Assembly: GCA_947492955.1 (NCBI GenBank) | Contig: CANLOV010000002.1 | Coordinates: forward strand, 434,001-498,000 | Direction of reading: 5' to 3' | Origin: an uncultured Cellulophaga sp. | GTDB lineage: Bacteria > Bacteroidota > Bacteroidia > Flavobacteriales > Flavobacteriaceae | DNA: 64,000 bases | Shown: one piece after another, positions 52,931 through 62,611 of the stretch | Layout: every line of letters begins with the position of its first letter | How positions within the stretch are numbered: position 1 is the first letter of the stretch | Program-made: the position numbers and the translations under genes | The notes under the pieces: model-generated | Told to the model about the DNA's origin: nothing | The model's database searches: none | The model's input: only the letters and a program-made list of their open reading frames with translations

Positions 52931-54058
52931 TTATATTCTTTTTAATTTATCTAAATTACTATCTCTATACATTATGAAAAACGGTATTAATAAATAGAAA
53001 TAATAATTAAAATAATGAATCGATAATATATTTGTTATAAAGATAATAGCGACAAAACCTATTTTAGCTTTTATTCCCTTTATTTTGAACATTAAGTATG
53101 TATGGGAAATAATAAAAATACTTAATAATGACCAACCTCCTCTATGATAAAGATAATAGAATCCATTATCTATTTCTTGAAAAACAAATGTTCTACTTAA
53201 ACTAGTTGCAATTTTATTTTCTCTGTATATACTTGTTGAAGCCCCAAAACCTTCCCCAAATATTTGTTTAAACGTGTTAAAATTTTCATAATGTAAAGCT
53301 TTATTTAAATCTTCTGCTCTTGTTTGTAAAGAAGGATATTTCCAAGGTTTATAAATATATTCCATTTTTGCTGACACCAATTCTGGGACAAAAGGGGAGT
53401 TCAAGTACCACAAACCGCTTAGAAAGACAACAAAAAAACCTATAATATATATAGGCTTAAAAAGTTTTTTAAAGTTTACAGCAAGTAGAAGAAGTAAAAT
53501 TGCTAAAATTGCTAAATTCATAAAATTTGTAGTTAAAGCAATATAAATTACCCCCATAACAGAAGCAAAAATCAATCTTCTGTCGAAGGTTTTTTTAAAA
53601 AGTATATAATAAAATAAAATAAATATTATTGGTGTTATTGTAGGGCCATAGAGCCTTCCGCCTTGCCCCAATGTGCTTTCATTCCATATACTTGGAATAA
53701 TGTTTAAAAATAGTAATATGTAAGTATAAAACGTAATGGTGTTTATGGTAAATAATAAGCCTAAAATATTAAATCTAAAGCCATAATTAATAAGCCAAAA
53801 GAAAAATAGAAACGAAAAAATTTGAAATTTAATATCTATAAACGGATTTTCATGAAAGTTAAATATCCCAATTAACAGATAAAAGACATAAACCAATATT
53901 GCTAATATATAGTATTGAGGTAACTTAATTGTTGTTTTGTTTAAAACAAAAGTTAATATATATAACAATATAAAAAGCCCAAGTAGAAAAACATTGAATT
54001 CGTTGGTTCCTTGGAGAAGAAAGAGTAATATTAATAATATTTTAAATAATTTATTCAA
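52931..54058 (-). CDS. Wzy-like polysaccharide polymerase
   Basis: The 375-residue protein has about ten transmembrane helices and a periplasmic loop near residues 220-290 with FGEGFGASTSIYRENK, then FVFQEIDNGFYYLYHRGGW, the kind of loop seen in O-antigen polymerases. It would join repeat units at the periplasmic face. The start is TTG at 54058, since an in-frame stop lies only 4 codons upstream and no ATG is near. It begins a new segment after a 177-bp gap. Confidence 0.75.
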   Translation of the reverse strand: MNKLFKILLILLFLLQGTNEFNVFLLGLFILLYILTFVLNKTTIKLPQYYILAILVYVFYLLIGIFNFHENPFIDIKFQIFSFLFFFWLINYGFRFNILGLLFTINTITFYTYILLFLNIIPSIWNESTLGQGGRLYGPTITPIIFILFYYILFKKTFDRRLIFASVMGVIYIALTTNFMNLAILAILLLLLAVNFKKLFKPIYIIGFFVVFLSGLWYLNSPFVPELVSAKMEYIYKPWKYPSLQTRAEDLNKALHYENFNTFKQIFGEGFGASTSIYRENKIATSLSRTFVFQEIDNGFYYLYHRGGWSLLSIFIISHTYLMFKIKGIKAKIGFVAIIFITNILSIHYFNYYFYLLIPFFIMYRDSNLDKLKRI

Positions 54059-54205
54059 AAGGACTGTTTAAAAATGACAACTCTAATTAAGTAATAATAA
54101 CCATCCATATCTTCTATTCGAACCTAAAAGCATATACTACTAAATAATATAAAAAATATTAGAAAACCTAAAGAATTAACAGCATTTAAAACTTAGGGAG
54201 AAGAT

Positions 54206-54236
54206 AAAAATAGTATATTCTACAAACACTATTTTT
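54206..54236 (-). terminator. Weak terminator after the AsnB-like gene
   Basis: AAAAATAGT and ACTATTTTT pair around a 13-base loop at the end of the AsnB-like gene, followed by T-rich sequence on the minus strand. With the 177-bp gap, this may divide the locus into two transcripts. Confidence 0.4.
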
Positions 54237-55906
54237 TAATTAAAAAATAATTTTAAAGCACTTAGTAAAGAAATTACTTGCATTTTCTCTATTCCATTTC
54301 CATTTTTATAATGGTTTATACAGTCTTCCTTAAGTTGAATATTTTCAACAAGGCTAATATTTGAAGAAAAATAATTATCTAAATGCTCCCTTAAATCGTC
54401 ATTGGTTTTAATCCAATACTCTAAGGGGTTCATATTATTTTTAGAACCATAGCCCAATTTTTTTATTCTAGTTTTTAACAATATTTTTCGTAATAATTTA
54501 TATAGAGTAACCTCTTTATTTTTTATAAAAATTGATGGTGAGTTAATTTTCTCTCCTGTTTTTTCCCAAATATAATTTGCTGCTTCTGGATACTTCTTTA
54601 AAATCCATTTTTTATAAATTTTTTGTTTACTTCTATGTTTAACAGGTATAGTCATTGCGAAGTTCAAAACGTCTATATCATAAAACGGGGACATTGTTTC
54701 TGTATATTGCTGTACTCCCATCAACCCATCATTAGCCCCGTTAAGCCCTCTTTGATACAGACAAAACAATTCATAATTTTTATATGAACTCTTAATTACT
54801 TGGTTAAAATCAACTTTGTTTATCAACTTTTTAGAATACGCACCATCTCCATTTTTAAAATTAGTCTGTAAAACGATACCTTTATCAAAACTTCCAAATA
54901 CAACATCTCCTAATTGACCCGAGTGGGAGATTCCTAAACATTCAAAATTTAGTTGGTTATATAAGCTTAAGCCATGAGCTAAACCGTGATACAATACATT
55001 ACCCCCTGTTATTTTAGTCGTGTTCTCAATATTCTTTAAAAACAATCCATTGTCCAATGCCTTAAAAATCCATTCGTGTTTTAAATCAGACCCTATTTGT
55101 TTAGGAATAGTTTCATCCAAATATCGGGATTGCGAAAACGTGAAATTTAGTTGATTTGTATATCCCATTTTATTTGCCACCCATGATGTCATTCTTGAAT
55201 CTAGACCTCCACTTAAGGCTACAAAATGTTTATACCCATATTCAATATCTTTGTCAAATTGTCTTTTAATTGCTATTTTAAATAAAGAATCCATCCTATC
55301 AATAATCTCATCTTCCGTTAAATTATTATTAGGAATATTATTTATTTCATAGTATTTATGATGAGTAGTAGTATTACCTTCTAATTTAATATAACTACCT
55401 GGGGACATTTTTCTTACACCGACAGATAGTGTATAATCTTCCAACATATAACCATAGGTTAGTAACATATAAGCTGCACTCACATCTAGTTGCTCTTTTA
55501 TACCTCTTCTTTTTCTTAATTCATATAGTTTGGGCATACTACTTGCGAATACTAAACCTCCATTCATCATCTCGGAAAAATACATATTTTTACTTCCAAT
55601 ATGATCTTGAAACACAATCCATTTATCTCTTTTTTTATCTAAGAATGCCCCACAGAACGACCCTCTGAAATCTTTATAAAAACTATCTCCTTTTTTCAAA
55701 TATAAAGTCACTAAGGTTTCTACCCATGTCTTGGATGATGATTCTAAAAACTCTTTTTTATTTAAAATAACCCCATCTAGAATTACAATAAATTGTTCGT
55801 TTTCAAAATGACATTTATCGTTTCTAAATTTTTCATTAAAATTAATATCTACCCTATAATCTGATAGTGACTTAGATTTATTTATTTCTAGTAAAAAATT
55901 TGACAT
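54236..55906 (-). CDS. Asparagine synthase-related protein without glutaminase cysteine
   Basis: From the ATG at 55906 the protein has 556 residues. An Ntn-type N-terminal half (about 1-180) precedes an AsnB synthetase half with the PP-loop SGGLDSR (232-238). The catalytic Cys at position 2 of true glutamine-dependent enzymes is absent (the protein starts MSNFLLEI), so it cannot release ammonia from glutamine. In polysaccharide loci such proteins are thought to amidate uronic acids or peptides. ManNAcA in this unit is a possible target. It overlaps the flippase gene upstream by 29 bp. Confidence 0.83.
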   Translation of the reverse strand: MSNFLLEINKSKSLSDYRVDINFNEKFRNDKCHFENEQFIVILDGVILNKKEFLESSSKTWVETLVTLYLKKGDSFYKDFRGSFCGAFLDKKRDKWIVFQDHIGSKNMYFSEMMNGGLVFASSMPKLYELRKRRGIKEQLDVSAAYMLLTYGYMLEDYTLSVGVRKMSPGSYIKLEGNTTTHHKYYEINNIPNNNLTEDEIIDRMDSLFKIAIKRQFDKDIEYGYKHFVALSGGLDSRMTSWVANKMGYTNQLNFTFSQSRYLDETIPKQIGSDLKHEWIFKALDNGLFLKNIENTTKITGGNVLYHGLAHGLSLYNQLNFECLGISHSGQLGDVVFGSFDKGIVLQTNFKNGDGAYSKKLINKVDFNQVIKSSYKNYELFCLYQRGLNGANDGLMGVQQYTETMSPFYDIDVLNFAMTIPVKHRSKQKIYKKWILKKYPEAANYIWEKTGEKINSPSIFIKNKEVTLYKLLRKILLKTRIKKLGYGSKNNMNPLEYWIKTNDDLREHLDNYFSSNISLVENIQLKEDCINHYKNGNGIEKMQVISLLSALKLFFN

Positions 55907-57329
55907 ATTTTTCTTTGTAATTATTAACAATATTTTTAAATTTTCTCTCAGTTAAAAGAGCATAAATAAATAATAGAACCAATAATGGAAGCAACCATAT
56001 TATTTGAAATACAAAATTTGTCTGATTACTTATACTATAACCTAAAAAAATAATGCCCGATAAAATAAATGGAGTAAACACTTTTTTAATATAAGCTATA
56101 AAAGGCATCTTTAAAAGTCTTTTGTAAAACATATACCATGAAGGGAAAATTAAACATATTTGTGCTAAGGCAATCAATACTACCACTCCAATTAGGTTTA
56201 TATGTACTCCAATTAATATTACAATAGGAAATATCACCATAATAATGATATTCCAATAAAACTCAATATCTGTTCTTCCTTTTGTTATTGATAATATCCC
56301 AATTAAACCAGAAATTGATCTGAAATAAACTACTATAGTAAATATCCTTACCAAATTAATAATAGTTAAATATTCTTCTCCATAGAGAATAGTAATTATT
56401 AATGGTGCTGCTATAGCAATAGCTCCATAAATAAAAGCATTTACAAAACTTAATCCTGTTATTAAATTATTGAAGTAAGACAATAATGATTTGTTATCAG
56501 ATTGATATCTAGGTAATATGGATATTGCAACTTTATTTACAACAGAATCAATGATACTTATAGGTCTTCTCACCAATTGTTTTGCCAAACTGTAGCCTCC
56601 TAATAATTCTGGCCCAAAAAATTTACCAATAATTAGAACATCTAAGTCTCTATTAAAATAATTTACTATTTGCCCTCCCACTTGATAGATTCCTATTTTT
56701 AAAAATGGCTTGGTTTCATCATAATTAAAATGAAAGATAAGGCGTTGTTTATTGTTTCCTATTACAAAATAAATCAAATTACTTATTCCGTATTGAGTTA
56801 ATGCCGAATATACTAAAGCATAAACACCAAAACCTTTAACAGCCAAGGTAATTGCTAATATTAAGGATAAAACAACAGTCAACATATCAATTACAGCTAT
56901 TTTTTTAAATTCTAAATTTTTCTGCAAGATGGTTTTATATTGGCGGCCAATTGCCGAGAAGATAATTCCAAACCCTGCTAAAGGAATAAGCTTGTTAAGT
57001 TGTGTTTCATTATAGAAATTTGCAATAAATGGGCTTAAAACAACTATTAATCCTAGTAAAAAAAAACTAAATCCAACATTTAACCAGTATAAACTAGCAT
57101 ATTCCTCTTTTTTAATATTTTGTCTGTGAAGTATCGCTGAGGTTAGCCCCATATCCATAAACAAATCCATAAAGCCAAGTACAAAAGTAACTAAGGCCAT
57201 TAACCCAAAGTCAGTAACATCTAAAAAACGAGCTAATACAGATATTTTAAGTAAAGCACTAATCGCTATGGTAATTGTAGAAACTGTTGTCCATTTAACC
57301 CCAGAAATAGCTTGTTTTTTAATATTCAT
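55878..57329 (-). CDS. Wzx-type polysaccharide flippase
   Basis: The 483-residue protein has about 12-14 transmembrane helices with the WzxC-like N-terminus KQAISGVKWTTVSTITIAI and LARFLDVTDFGLMALVTF. It would flip the lipid-linked repeat unit to the periplasmic face before polymerisation. It overlaps the WecF-like gene upstream by 11 bp and the AsnB-like gene downstream by 29 bp, so it is integral to the locus. Confidence 0.88.
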   Translation of the reverse strand: MNIKKQAISGVKWTTVSTITIAISALLKISVLARFLDVTDFGLMALVTFVLGFMDLFMDMGLTSAILHRQNIKKEEYASLYWLNVGFSFFLLGLIVVLSPFIANFYNETQLNKLIPLAGFGIIFSAIGRQYKTILQKNLEFKKIAVIDMLTVVLSLILAITLAVKGFGVYALVYSALTQYGISNLIYFVIGNNKQRLIFHFNYDETKPFLKIGIYQVGGQIVNYFNRDLDVLIIGKFFGPELLGGYSLAKQLVRRPISIIDSVVNKVAISILPRYQSDNKSLLSYFNNLITGLSFVNAFIYGAIAIAAPLIITILYGEEYLTIINLVRIFTIVVYFRSISGLIGILSITKGRTDIEFYWNIIIMVIFPIVILIGVHINLIGVVVLIALAQICLIFPSWYMFYKRLLKMPFIAYIKKVFTPFILSGIIFLGYSISNQTNFVFQIIWLLPLLVLLFIYALLTERKFKNIVNNYKEKYVKFFTRNK

Positions 57330-58482
57330 TTACGATAGAATATAAACCTTGTTTTAATTGATGTTTTATGTTGTTTAGACTAATTTCTCTATTTAAAATT
57401 TGTCTATTATTATTGATTTCATCTAAAGATAAACCCATTAAAGCTTCAGAGTTATTTAGCTTTAAATCATTATTGATAGCAAAAACTACAATTCCAATTC
57501 TTTTTAAATAATGATAAAAAGTATTACGCTCATCCAAATACACTTTTGCTCCCATCCACAACATAGCAATTATATTGCCTACTGCCTGTTGTCTATAATG
57601 ATTCATAATAACTATATTACAACTACTCAAAAGTGTATTATATTTGTCCAATGACATGAAATCAAAAAGTGTAATCAGGTTTTTACCAAATATGTTTGTC
57701 CCAATGTCATCAATAATTGAGCCATATTCTTTGTCACCGTAGCTTAAAGGAACAATCAACTTTCTGTCTTCAATGTCAAACTGTTTTAAAATATTAAAAG
57801 CTTCAATATGATTATTTGATGTAGATGATGAGTTACCCAGTAAAATATTGCTACCATCTACTCTTAGATTTTCAATCCCTTTAAAGATAAACTCCAAAGG
57901 GTAATAGGTCATGCAAAAATGAGAAACAGAAGGTGATAAATAACCCAGTTTTTTAAAATATTCTACCTCTTCCTTGTGAATTATACCAAAATGTTTAATT
58001 TTTTTTGCTGCTACAAGTATTGTGTGTTCTGGAGTTTTAGTTTGATGTTTTAAACAATAATAAAAAGGCCTGATTACCGATTTTAACCTATCTTTTAGAT
58101 TTTGTTTATGGAATTTTAAGAATGTATCTTTACCAATAATTTTTTTTCCAAGTGCACTAGAATTATCGTACAGCTCACCACCCCAAAAAAACCAAATGAA
58201 TCTACTAATGTCTTTAGATTTAATAACTATTTGACTTTGAAAATAATTTAACCCATGAAATATTGTAAGATCATAGTTTTTAGTTTCATTTAGACAAAAA
58301 GATAGATTTTTCTTATTATTTGTAATTATAGCGAATTCGTCACTTAAATTTACATATTTTGTAGTTTTCAAATTCTTCTCTAAAATTATTAAAAATCTAT
58401 TCTGATTTTTAATAATTTCATTAAACTGAAAATATATACTATTTACAAACTTTTCGTCTGGGGCAATATGTAATATTTTCAT
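57319..58482 (-). CDS. wecF: WecF-like 4-amino-4,6-dideoxygalactose (Fuc4N) transferase
   Basis: From the ATG at 58482, which overlaps the WecE stop as ATGA, the protein has 387 residues. It matches GT56: MKILHIAPDEKFVNS, LGNSSSTSNNHIEAF, LIVPLSYGDKEYG and MNHYRQQAVGNI. WecF adds Fuc4NAc to ManNAcA-GlcNAc-lipid in ECA assembly. The gene sits next to wecE and a formyltransferase gene, so its donor here may carry a formyl rather than an acetyl group. That donor is inferred. Confidence 0.88.
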   Translation of the reverse strand: MKILHIAPDEKFVNSIYFQFNEIIKNQNRFLIILEKNLKTTKYVNLSDEFAIITNNKKNLSFCLNETKNYDLTIFHGLNYFQSQIVIKSKDISRFIWFFWGGELYDNSSALGKKIIGKDTFLKFHKQNLKDRLKSVIRPFYYCLKHQTKTPEHTILVAAKKIKHFGIIHKEEVEYFKKLGYLSPSVSHFCMTYYPLEFIFKGIENLRVDGSNILLGNSSSTSNNHIEAFNILKQFDIEDRKLIVPLSYGDKEYGSIIDDIGTNIFGKNLITLFDFMSLDKYNTLLSSCNIVIMNHYRQQAVGNIIAMLWMGAKVYLDERNTFYHYLKRIGIVVFAINNDLKLNNSEALMGLSLDEINNNRQILNREISLNNIKHQLKQGLYSIVNEY

Positions 58483-59609
58483 TTGAAAAATTGAATTATA
58501 CATTGCACAATATGTTCAACTTGTTTTATTTCTAGATTATAATAAAAAGGTAAACGTATTAAACAGTCTGTATATTTATCCGCTTGCGGTAAATCTGAAT
58601 GATTCCCTTTTAATGTTTCTTTATAGTAAGGGCTCGTATGTAAAGATAAATAATGGAAAACAGCATGAATTTTATTCTCTTTTAAGTGAGTTAGTAATGC
58701 ATCTCTCTCTGAACTGTCTTTAGTAAGAATATAAAACATATGGGCATTATTTGTAGCATAATCTGGAAAAGAAGGTAATATAATTTTACCCTTTTCTTGT
58801 AAGAGAACAAGCTGCTTAAAGTAAGTTTCCCACAATAATATCCGTTTTAGTTGAATTTGTTTTAAATGTTCTAATTGTGCATATAAGAAGGCGGCTATAA
58901 GTTCTGAAGGTAAAAATGATGACCCTGTATCTACCCAGCCATATTTATCTACCTCTCCTTTAAAAAAAGCAGAACGATTAGTTCCTTTTTCCCATATAAC
59001 TTCAGCTCTATCAATAAAACGTTCATCATTAATTGTAAGTAATCCTCCTTCACCAGCAATAATATTCTTGGTTTCATGAAAAGAAAAAGTTCCAAAATGA
59101 CCAATAGACCCTAAAGCTTTTCCTTTGTAAAAGGAATCTATAGCTTGTGCGGCATCTTCTACAACAAATAAACCATACTTATTAGCTACTTCTATAATAA
59201 TATCCATATCACATGCTACACCTGCATAATGTACTACAATAATAGCACGTGTTTTGGAGGTAATAAGATTTTCTATTTTTGTTTCATCTATTCCAGGATG
59301 GTCTGTTCTGCTATCCGCAAATACAATTTTAGCACCCTGCCGCACATATGCGAGAGCAGTAGACACAAAAGTATAAGATGGCACAATAACCTCATCACCT
59401 GGCTTAATATCCATTAAAATAGCTGTCATTTCTAAAGCATCTGTACAAGATGTTGTCAATAATGTTTTTTTGAATCCAAATTTATCTTCAAAAAAATCTT
59501 GACACTTCTTTGTGAAATCACCATTACCAGATATCTTTCCTGATTGTACAGCATTTTCTATATATGAGGTTTCATTACCTACTAAAAATGGTTTATTAAA
59601 AGGTATCAT
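58479..59609 (-). CDS. wecE: dTDP-4-amino-4,6-dideoxygalactose transaminase
   Basis: The 376-residue PLP enzyme belongs to the DegT/AryC1 family and closely resembles RffA/WecE: MIPFNKPFLVGNE, TTSCTDALEMTAILMDI, VEDAAQAIDSFYKGKALGS and the PLP-binding Lys181 in SFHETKN. It aminates dTDP-4-keto-6-deoxyglucose, made by RmlA and RmlB encoded upstream, giving dTDP-Fuc4N. It overlaps both neighbours by 4 bp. Confidence 0.92.
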   Translation of the reverse strand: MIPFNKPFLVGNETSYIENAVQSGKISGNGDFTKKCQDFFEDKFGFKKTLLTTSCTDALEMTAILMDIKPGDEVIVPSYTFVSTALAYVRQGAKIVFADSRTDHPGIDETKIENLITSKTRAIIVVHYAGVACDMDIIIEVANKYGLFVVEDAAQAIDSFYKGKALGSIGHFGTFSFHETKNIIAGEGGLLTINDERFIDRAEVIWEKGTNRSAFFKGEVDKYGWVDTGSSFLPSELIAAFLYAQLEHLKQIQLKRILLWETYFKQLVLLQEKGKIILPSFPDYATNNAHMFYILTKDSSERDALLTHLKENKIHAVFHYLSLHTSPYYKETLKGNHSDLPQADKYTDCLIRLPFYYNLEIKQVEHIVQCIIQFFK

Positions 59610-60490
59610 GTAAATCTTAATCTAAATTTTTTTATTGGCAAAACAGCCTCTCCAGATAAAACGTAAAACGCTGATATAATCTTCAGTAATCCATTGCCAC
59701 AAACTATTACAGGATTTCCTTTTTCTACAAAAATCACTTTACCAGGAGTTCTATTTTCAATTACCACATCATCCAAAGCAATCGCTTCTTCTATTCTTAT
59801 TAATTCCTTTCCCATAGAACTAACTGCACCTTTATAAGGAAAACCTGTTGCATTGATAAACTTTTCCAAATAAGTAGCATCTCTACTCCAATCTATATTA
59901 TAATCTTTTTCATCTCTCCATAAACTATATGTAATTTCAGATTCTTCTTGTTCTACAGTCTTTATTACTTGATTTGAGATTATCATTTTCATGATATCCA
60001 AGACTAAAATTACATAACAATTTGAAATTTTATCTATTGCATCATTTATTTTAAGAGGGTATTGAACATCTATTGTGGTTTGTTTAATAATTGGGCCTCT
60101 GTCATATTGTTCTGAGGCAAATAAAGCAGTTACACCAAGCTTTTTTTCTCCATTTATTAATGCACTTACCAGAGGAGCAAACCCTCTATATTTAGGCAAG
60201 AGAGAATCGTGTAAAACAATTATCTTTTGATTATTTGTAACAGGAATTAACCATCTCCATGAAATAGCAACAATAAATCCTGCTTTCGACTTTGGAGCAT
60301 CTTGTCTAATAAAATTATCTATGTTATTTGTTATACATATATTTTTTATCTCTTCAGTATAATCTTCTACGACATTTATATCTTCTGCATAAATGACTTG
60401 TTCAATATGCTTGCGATAGCCATACTTTACTAGAGCTTGCAATACTAGATAGCCCTTTCTTGACATAATATAATAAGAAACCTTACCCAT
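59606..60490 (-). CDS. Sugar N-formyltransferase-like protein
   Basis: The 294-residue protein has a formyltransferase domain (about 1-190) with VLHDSLLPKYRGFAPLVSAL and the aspartate in EQYDRGPI, and a C-terminal OB-like part (about 195-294) similar to methionyl-tRNA formyltransferase. The catalytic His94 and Asp130 are present, but the usual Asn two residues before the His is Val92. Context, between rmlA and wecE, points to N-formylation of dTDP-Fuc4N with formyl-tetrahydrofolate. It overlaps both neighbours. Activity is uncertain because of the Asn change. Confidence 0.8.
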   Translation of the reverse strand: MGKVSYYIMSRKGYLVLQALVKYGYRKHIEQVIYAEDINVVEDYTEEIKNICITNNIDNFIRQDAPKSKAGFIVAISWRWLIPVTNNQKIIVLHDSLLPKYRGFAPLVSALINGEKKLGVTALFASEQYDRGPIIKQTTIDVQYPLKINDAIDKISNCYVILVLDIMKMIISNQVIKTVEQEESEITYSLWRDEKDYNIDWSRDATYLEKFINATGFPYKGAVSSMGKELIRIEEAIALDDVVIENRTPGKVIFVEKGNPVIVCGNGLLKIISAFYVLSGEAVLPIKKFRLRFT

Positions 60491-61365
60491 TATTCTTTTA
60501 ATAATCGTTTTAAGTATTCCCCATAACCGCTCTTCTTATAACCTTCTGCAATAATTACTAATTCTCCTCTGGAAATATATTTCATCCTAAAGGCAATTTC
60601 TTCTAAACAAGCAATCTTTAAACTTGTACGTTTTTCTACAGCTTTTACAAATTCTGTAGCTTCCGTTAAAGCCTCATGCGTACCTGTGTCTAGCCAAGCA
60701 AAACCACGACTCATTACTTGCATTTTTAAGTTTTTTTGATTCAAATAAGCTTGGTTTACAGAAGTTATTTCTAATTCTCCCCTATGAGAAGGCTTTATAT
60801 TTTTAGCAATTTGAATTACTGAATTTGGGTAATAATATAACCCAACTACAGCAAAATTAGACTTTGGTTCTTCTGGTTTCTCTTCAATACTTAATACGTT
60901 ACCTTCTTCATCAAAATCTGCAACACCATACCGCTCAGGGTCTTCTACATAATAACCAAAAACAACAGCCTTTTTTTCCTCTTTTACGGTTAATTTAGAT
61001 TGTGCTAATATTTTCTGTAGCCCTGCTCCATAAAATATATTATCCCCCAGAACTAAACAAACATCATCATCATCAATAAATTTTTCTCCTATAATAAATG
61101 CTTGGGCCAAACCATCTGGGGAAGGCTGCTCAGCATAGCTTATTTGTAATCCTAATTGAGAACCATCATTAAATAAGCGTTTAAAATTTGGTAAATCTAT
61201 TGGTGTCGATATAATTAAAACCTCACGAATACCTGACAGCATCAATACCGAAAGAGGGTAATAAACCATTGGTTTATCATACACTGGCAATAATTGCTTA
61301 GAAACCACTTGTGTTAAAGGGTGTAAACGTGTTCCTGAACCTCCTGCTAGTATTATTCCCTTCAT
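60490..61365 (-). CDS. rfbA: Glucose-1-phosphate thymidylyltransferase
   Basis: The 291-residue enzyme has [20 protein letters not shown] and [15 protein letters not shown], the RmlA signature, with [10 protein letters not shown] and [19 protein letters not shown] further on. It makes dTDP-glucose from dTTP and glucose-1-phosphate. It follows rfbB by 36 bp and overlaps the formyltransferase gene by 1 bp. No rmlC or rmlD is present, so dTDP-rhamnose is not the product in this locus. Confidence 0.95.
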   Translation of the reverse strand: MKGIILAGGSGTRLHPLTQVVSKQLLPVYDKPMVYYPLSVLMLSGIREVLIISTPIDLPNFKRLFNDGSQLGLQISYAEQPSPDGLAQAFIIGEKFIDDDDVCLVLGDNIFYGAGLQKILAQSKLTVKEEKKAVVFGYYVEDPERYGVADFDEEGNVLSIEEKPEEPKSNFAVVGLYYYPNSVIQIAKNIKPSHRGELEITSVNQAYLNQKNLKMQVMSRGFAWLDTGTHEALTEATEFVKAVEKRTSLKIACLEEIAFRMKYISRGELVIIAEGYKKSGYGEYLKRLLKE

Positions 61366-61401
61366 TATTTAATATTTACTAATACTACTAAAAATAGTAT
61401 T

Positions 61402-62445
61402 TTAATTATATTGTTTTTTGTAATACTGCTGATAAGCACCTGAAGTAACATTTTTAAGCCATTCGGTATTTTTTAAATACCAATCTATTGTTATTTCTAA
61501 ACCTTCTTCAAATTTCAAGGAAGGTTCCCAACCTAAGTCTTTCCTTATTTTTGTGGCATCTATAGCATATCGTAAATCATGTCCTGGGCGATCTTTAACA
61601 TAAGTAATTAAACCTTCCGATGTTCCGGTGGGACGCTGTAATTTATCGTCCATTAATTTACATAAAAGTTTTACTAGACTTATATTCGTCCATTCATTAA
61701 ATCCTCCAATATTATAGGTTTCATGATTTTTTCCTTTGTGAAACGCTAAGTCAATTGCTACTGCATGATCTTTTACATATAACCAATCTCTTGTAAACAA
61801 TCCATTACCATAAACAGGGAGAGGTTTATTATTTATAATATTATTTATAAATAATGGAATTAATTTTTCTGGAAAATGATTTGGCCCATAGTTATTTGAG
61901 CAATTGCTAATAACATAAGGCATTCCATATGTTTCTCCATAAGCCCTTACAAAATGATCTGAACTGGCTTTAGAGGCAGAATAAGGTGAATTAGGGTCAT
62001 ATGCCGTAGTTTCTGTAAAAAGACCTGTTTTTCCAAGGCTGCCATATACCTCGTCTGTGCTTACATGGTAAAAGCGTTTTCCTTGCCAGTTATCTTGCCA
62101 TAAGTTTTTAAACGCATTTAATAATACCATTGTTCCCAAAACATTGGTTTTAGCAAATGCTAAAGGGTCTTTAATGGAACGATCTACATGGCTTTCTGCT
62201 GCTAAGTGAATTACACTAGAGAATCTATGTCCTTTAAAAAGTTTATTGATAAACTTTTCATCTGTAATATCTCCTTTTATAAAAACATAATTTTGCGCTT
62301 GCTCTAAATCTTTTAGGTTCTCGAGATTACCTGCATACGTTAAGGCGTCCAAATTAAAAATATTATAATTAGGATACTTTGTTACAAACTGCCTCACTAC
62401 ATGCGACCCAATAAAACCTGCTCCTCCTGTAATTAATATATTCAT
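61402..62445 (-). CDS. rfbB: dTDP-glucose 4,6-dehydratase
   Basis: The 347-residue SDR enzyme has the NAD-binding GGAGFIGSHVV, HLAAESHVDRSI, STDEVYGSLG and the catalytic YSASKASSDHFV. It turns dTDP-glucose into the 4-keto-6-deoxy sugar that WecE aminates. It starts the second segment of the locus after a 166-bp AT-rich gap, in which no clear promoter was found. Confidence 0.95.
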   Translation of the reverse strand: MNILITGGAGFIGSHVVRQFVTKYPNYNIFNLDALTYAGNLENLKDLEQAQNYVFIKGDITDEKFINKLFKGHRFSSVIHLAAESHVDRSIKDPLAFAKTNVLGTMVLLNAFKNLWQDNWQGKRFYHVSTDEVYGSLGKTGLFTETTAYDPNSPYSASKASSDHFVRAYGETYGMPYVISNCSNNYGPNHFPEKLIPLFINNIINNKPLPVYGNGLFTRDWLYVKDHAVAIDLAFHKGKNHETYNIGGFNEWTNISLVKLLCKLMDDKLQRPTGTSEGLITYVKDRPGHDLRYAIDATKIRKDLGWEPSLKFEEGLEITIDWYLKNTEWLKNVTSGAYQQYYKKQYN

Positions 62446-62611
62446 AGCTATTTTGCCTCTAAGTTACCTTTTTAAATAGAATTTATTATTACACTTGTAT
62501 ATATATCTATCATGCATAAATAATTTCACTTTTTTAAGCTATTTAATTAAAATGGATATTGTCTTTAAATAATATTATTCTTCTCTATTTTATTAATAAC
62601 AAGTTCTTGTA

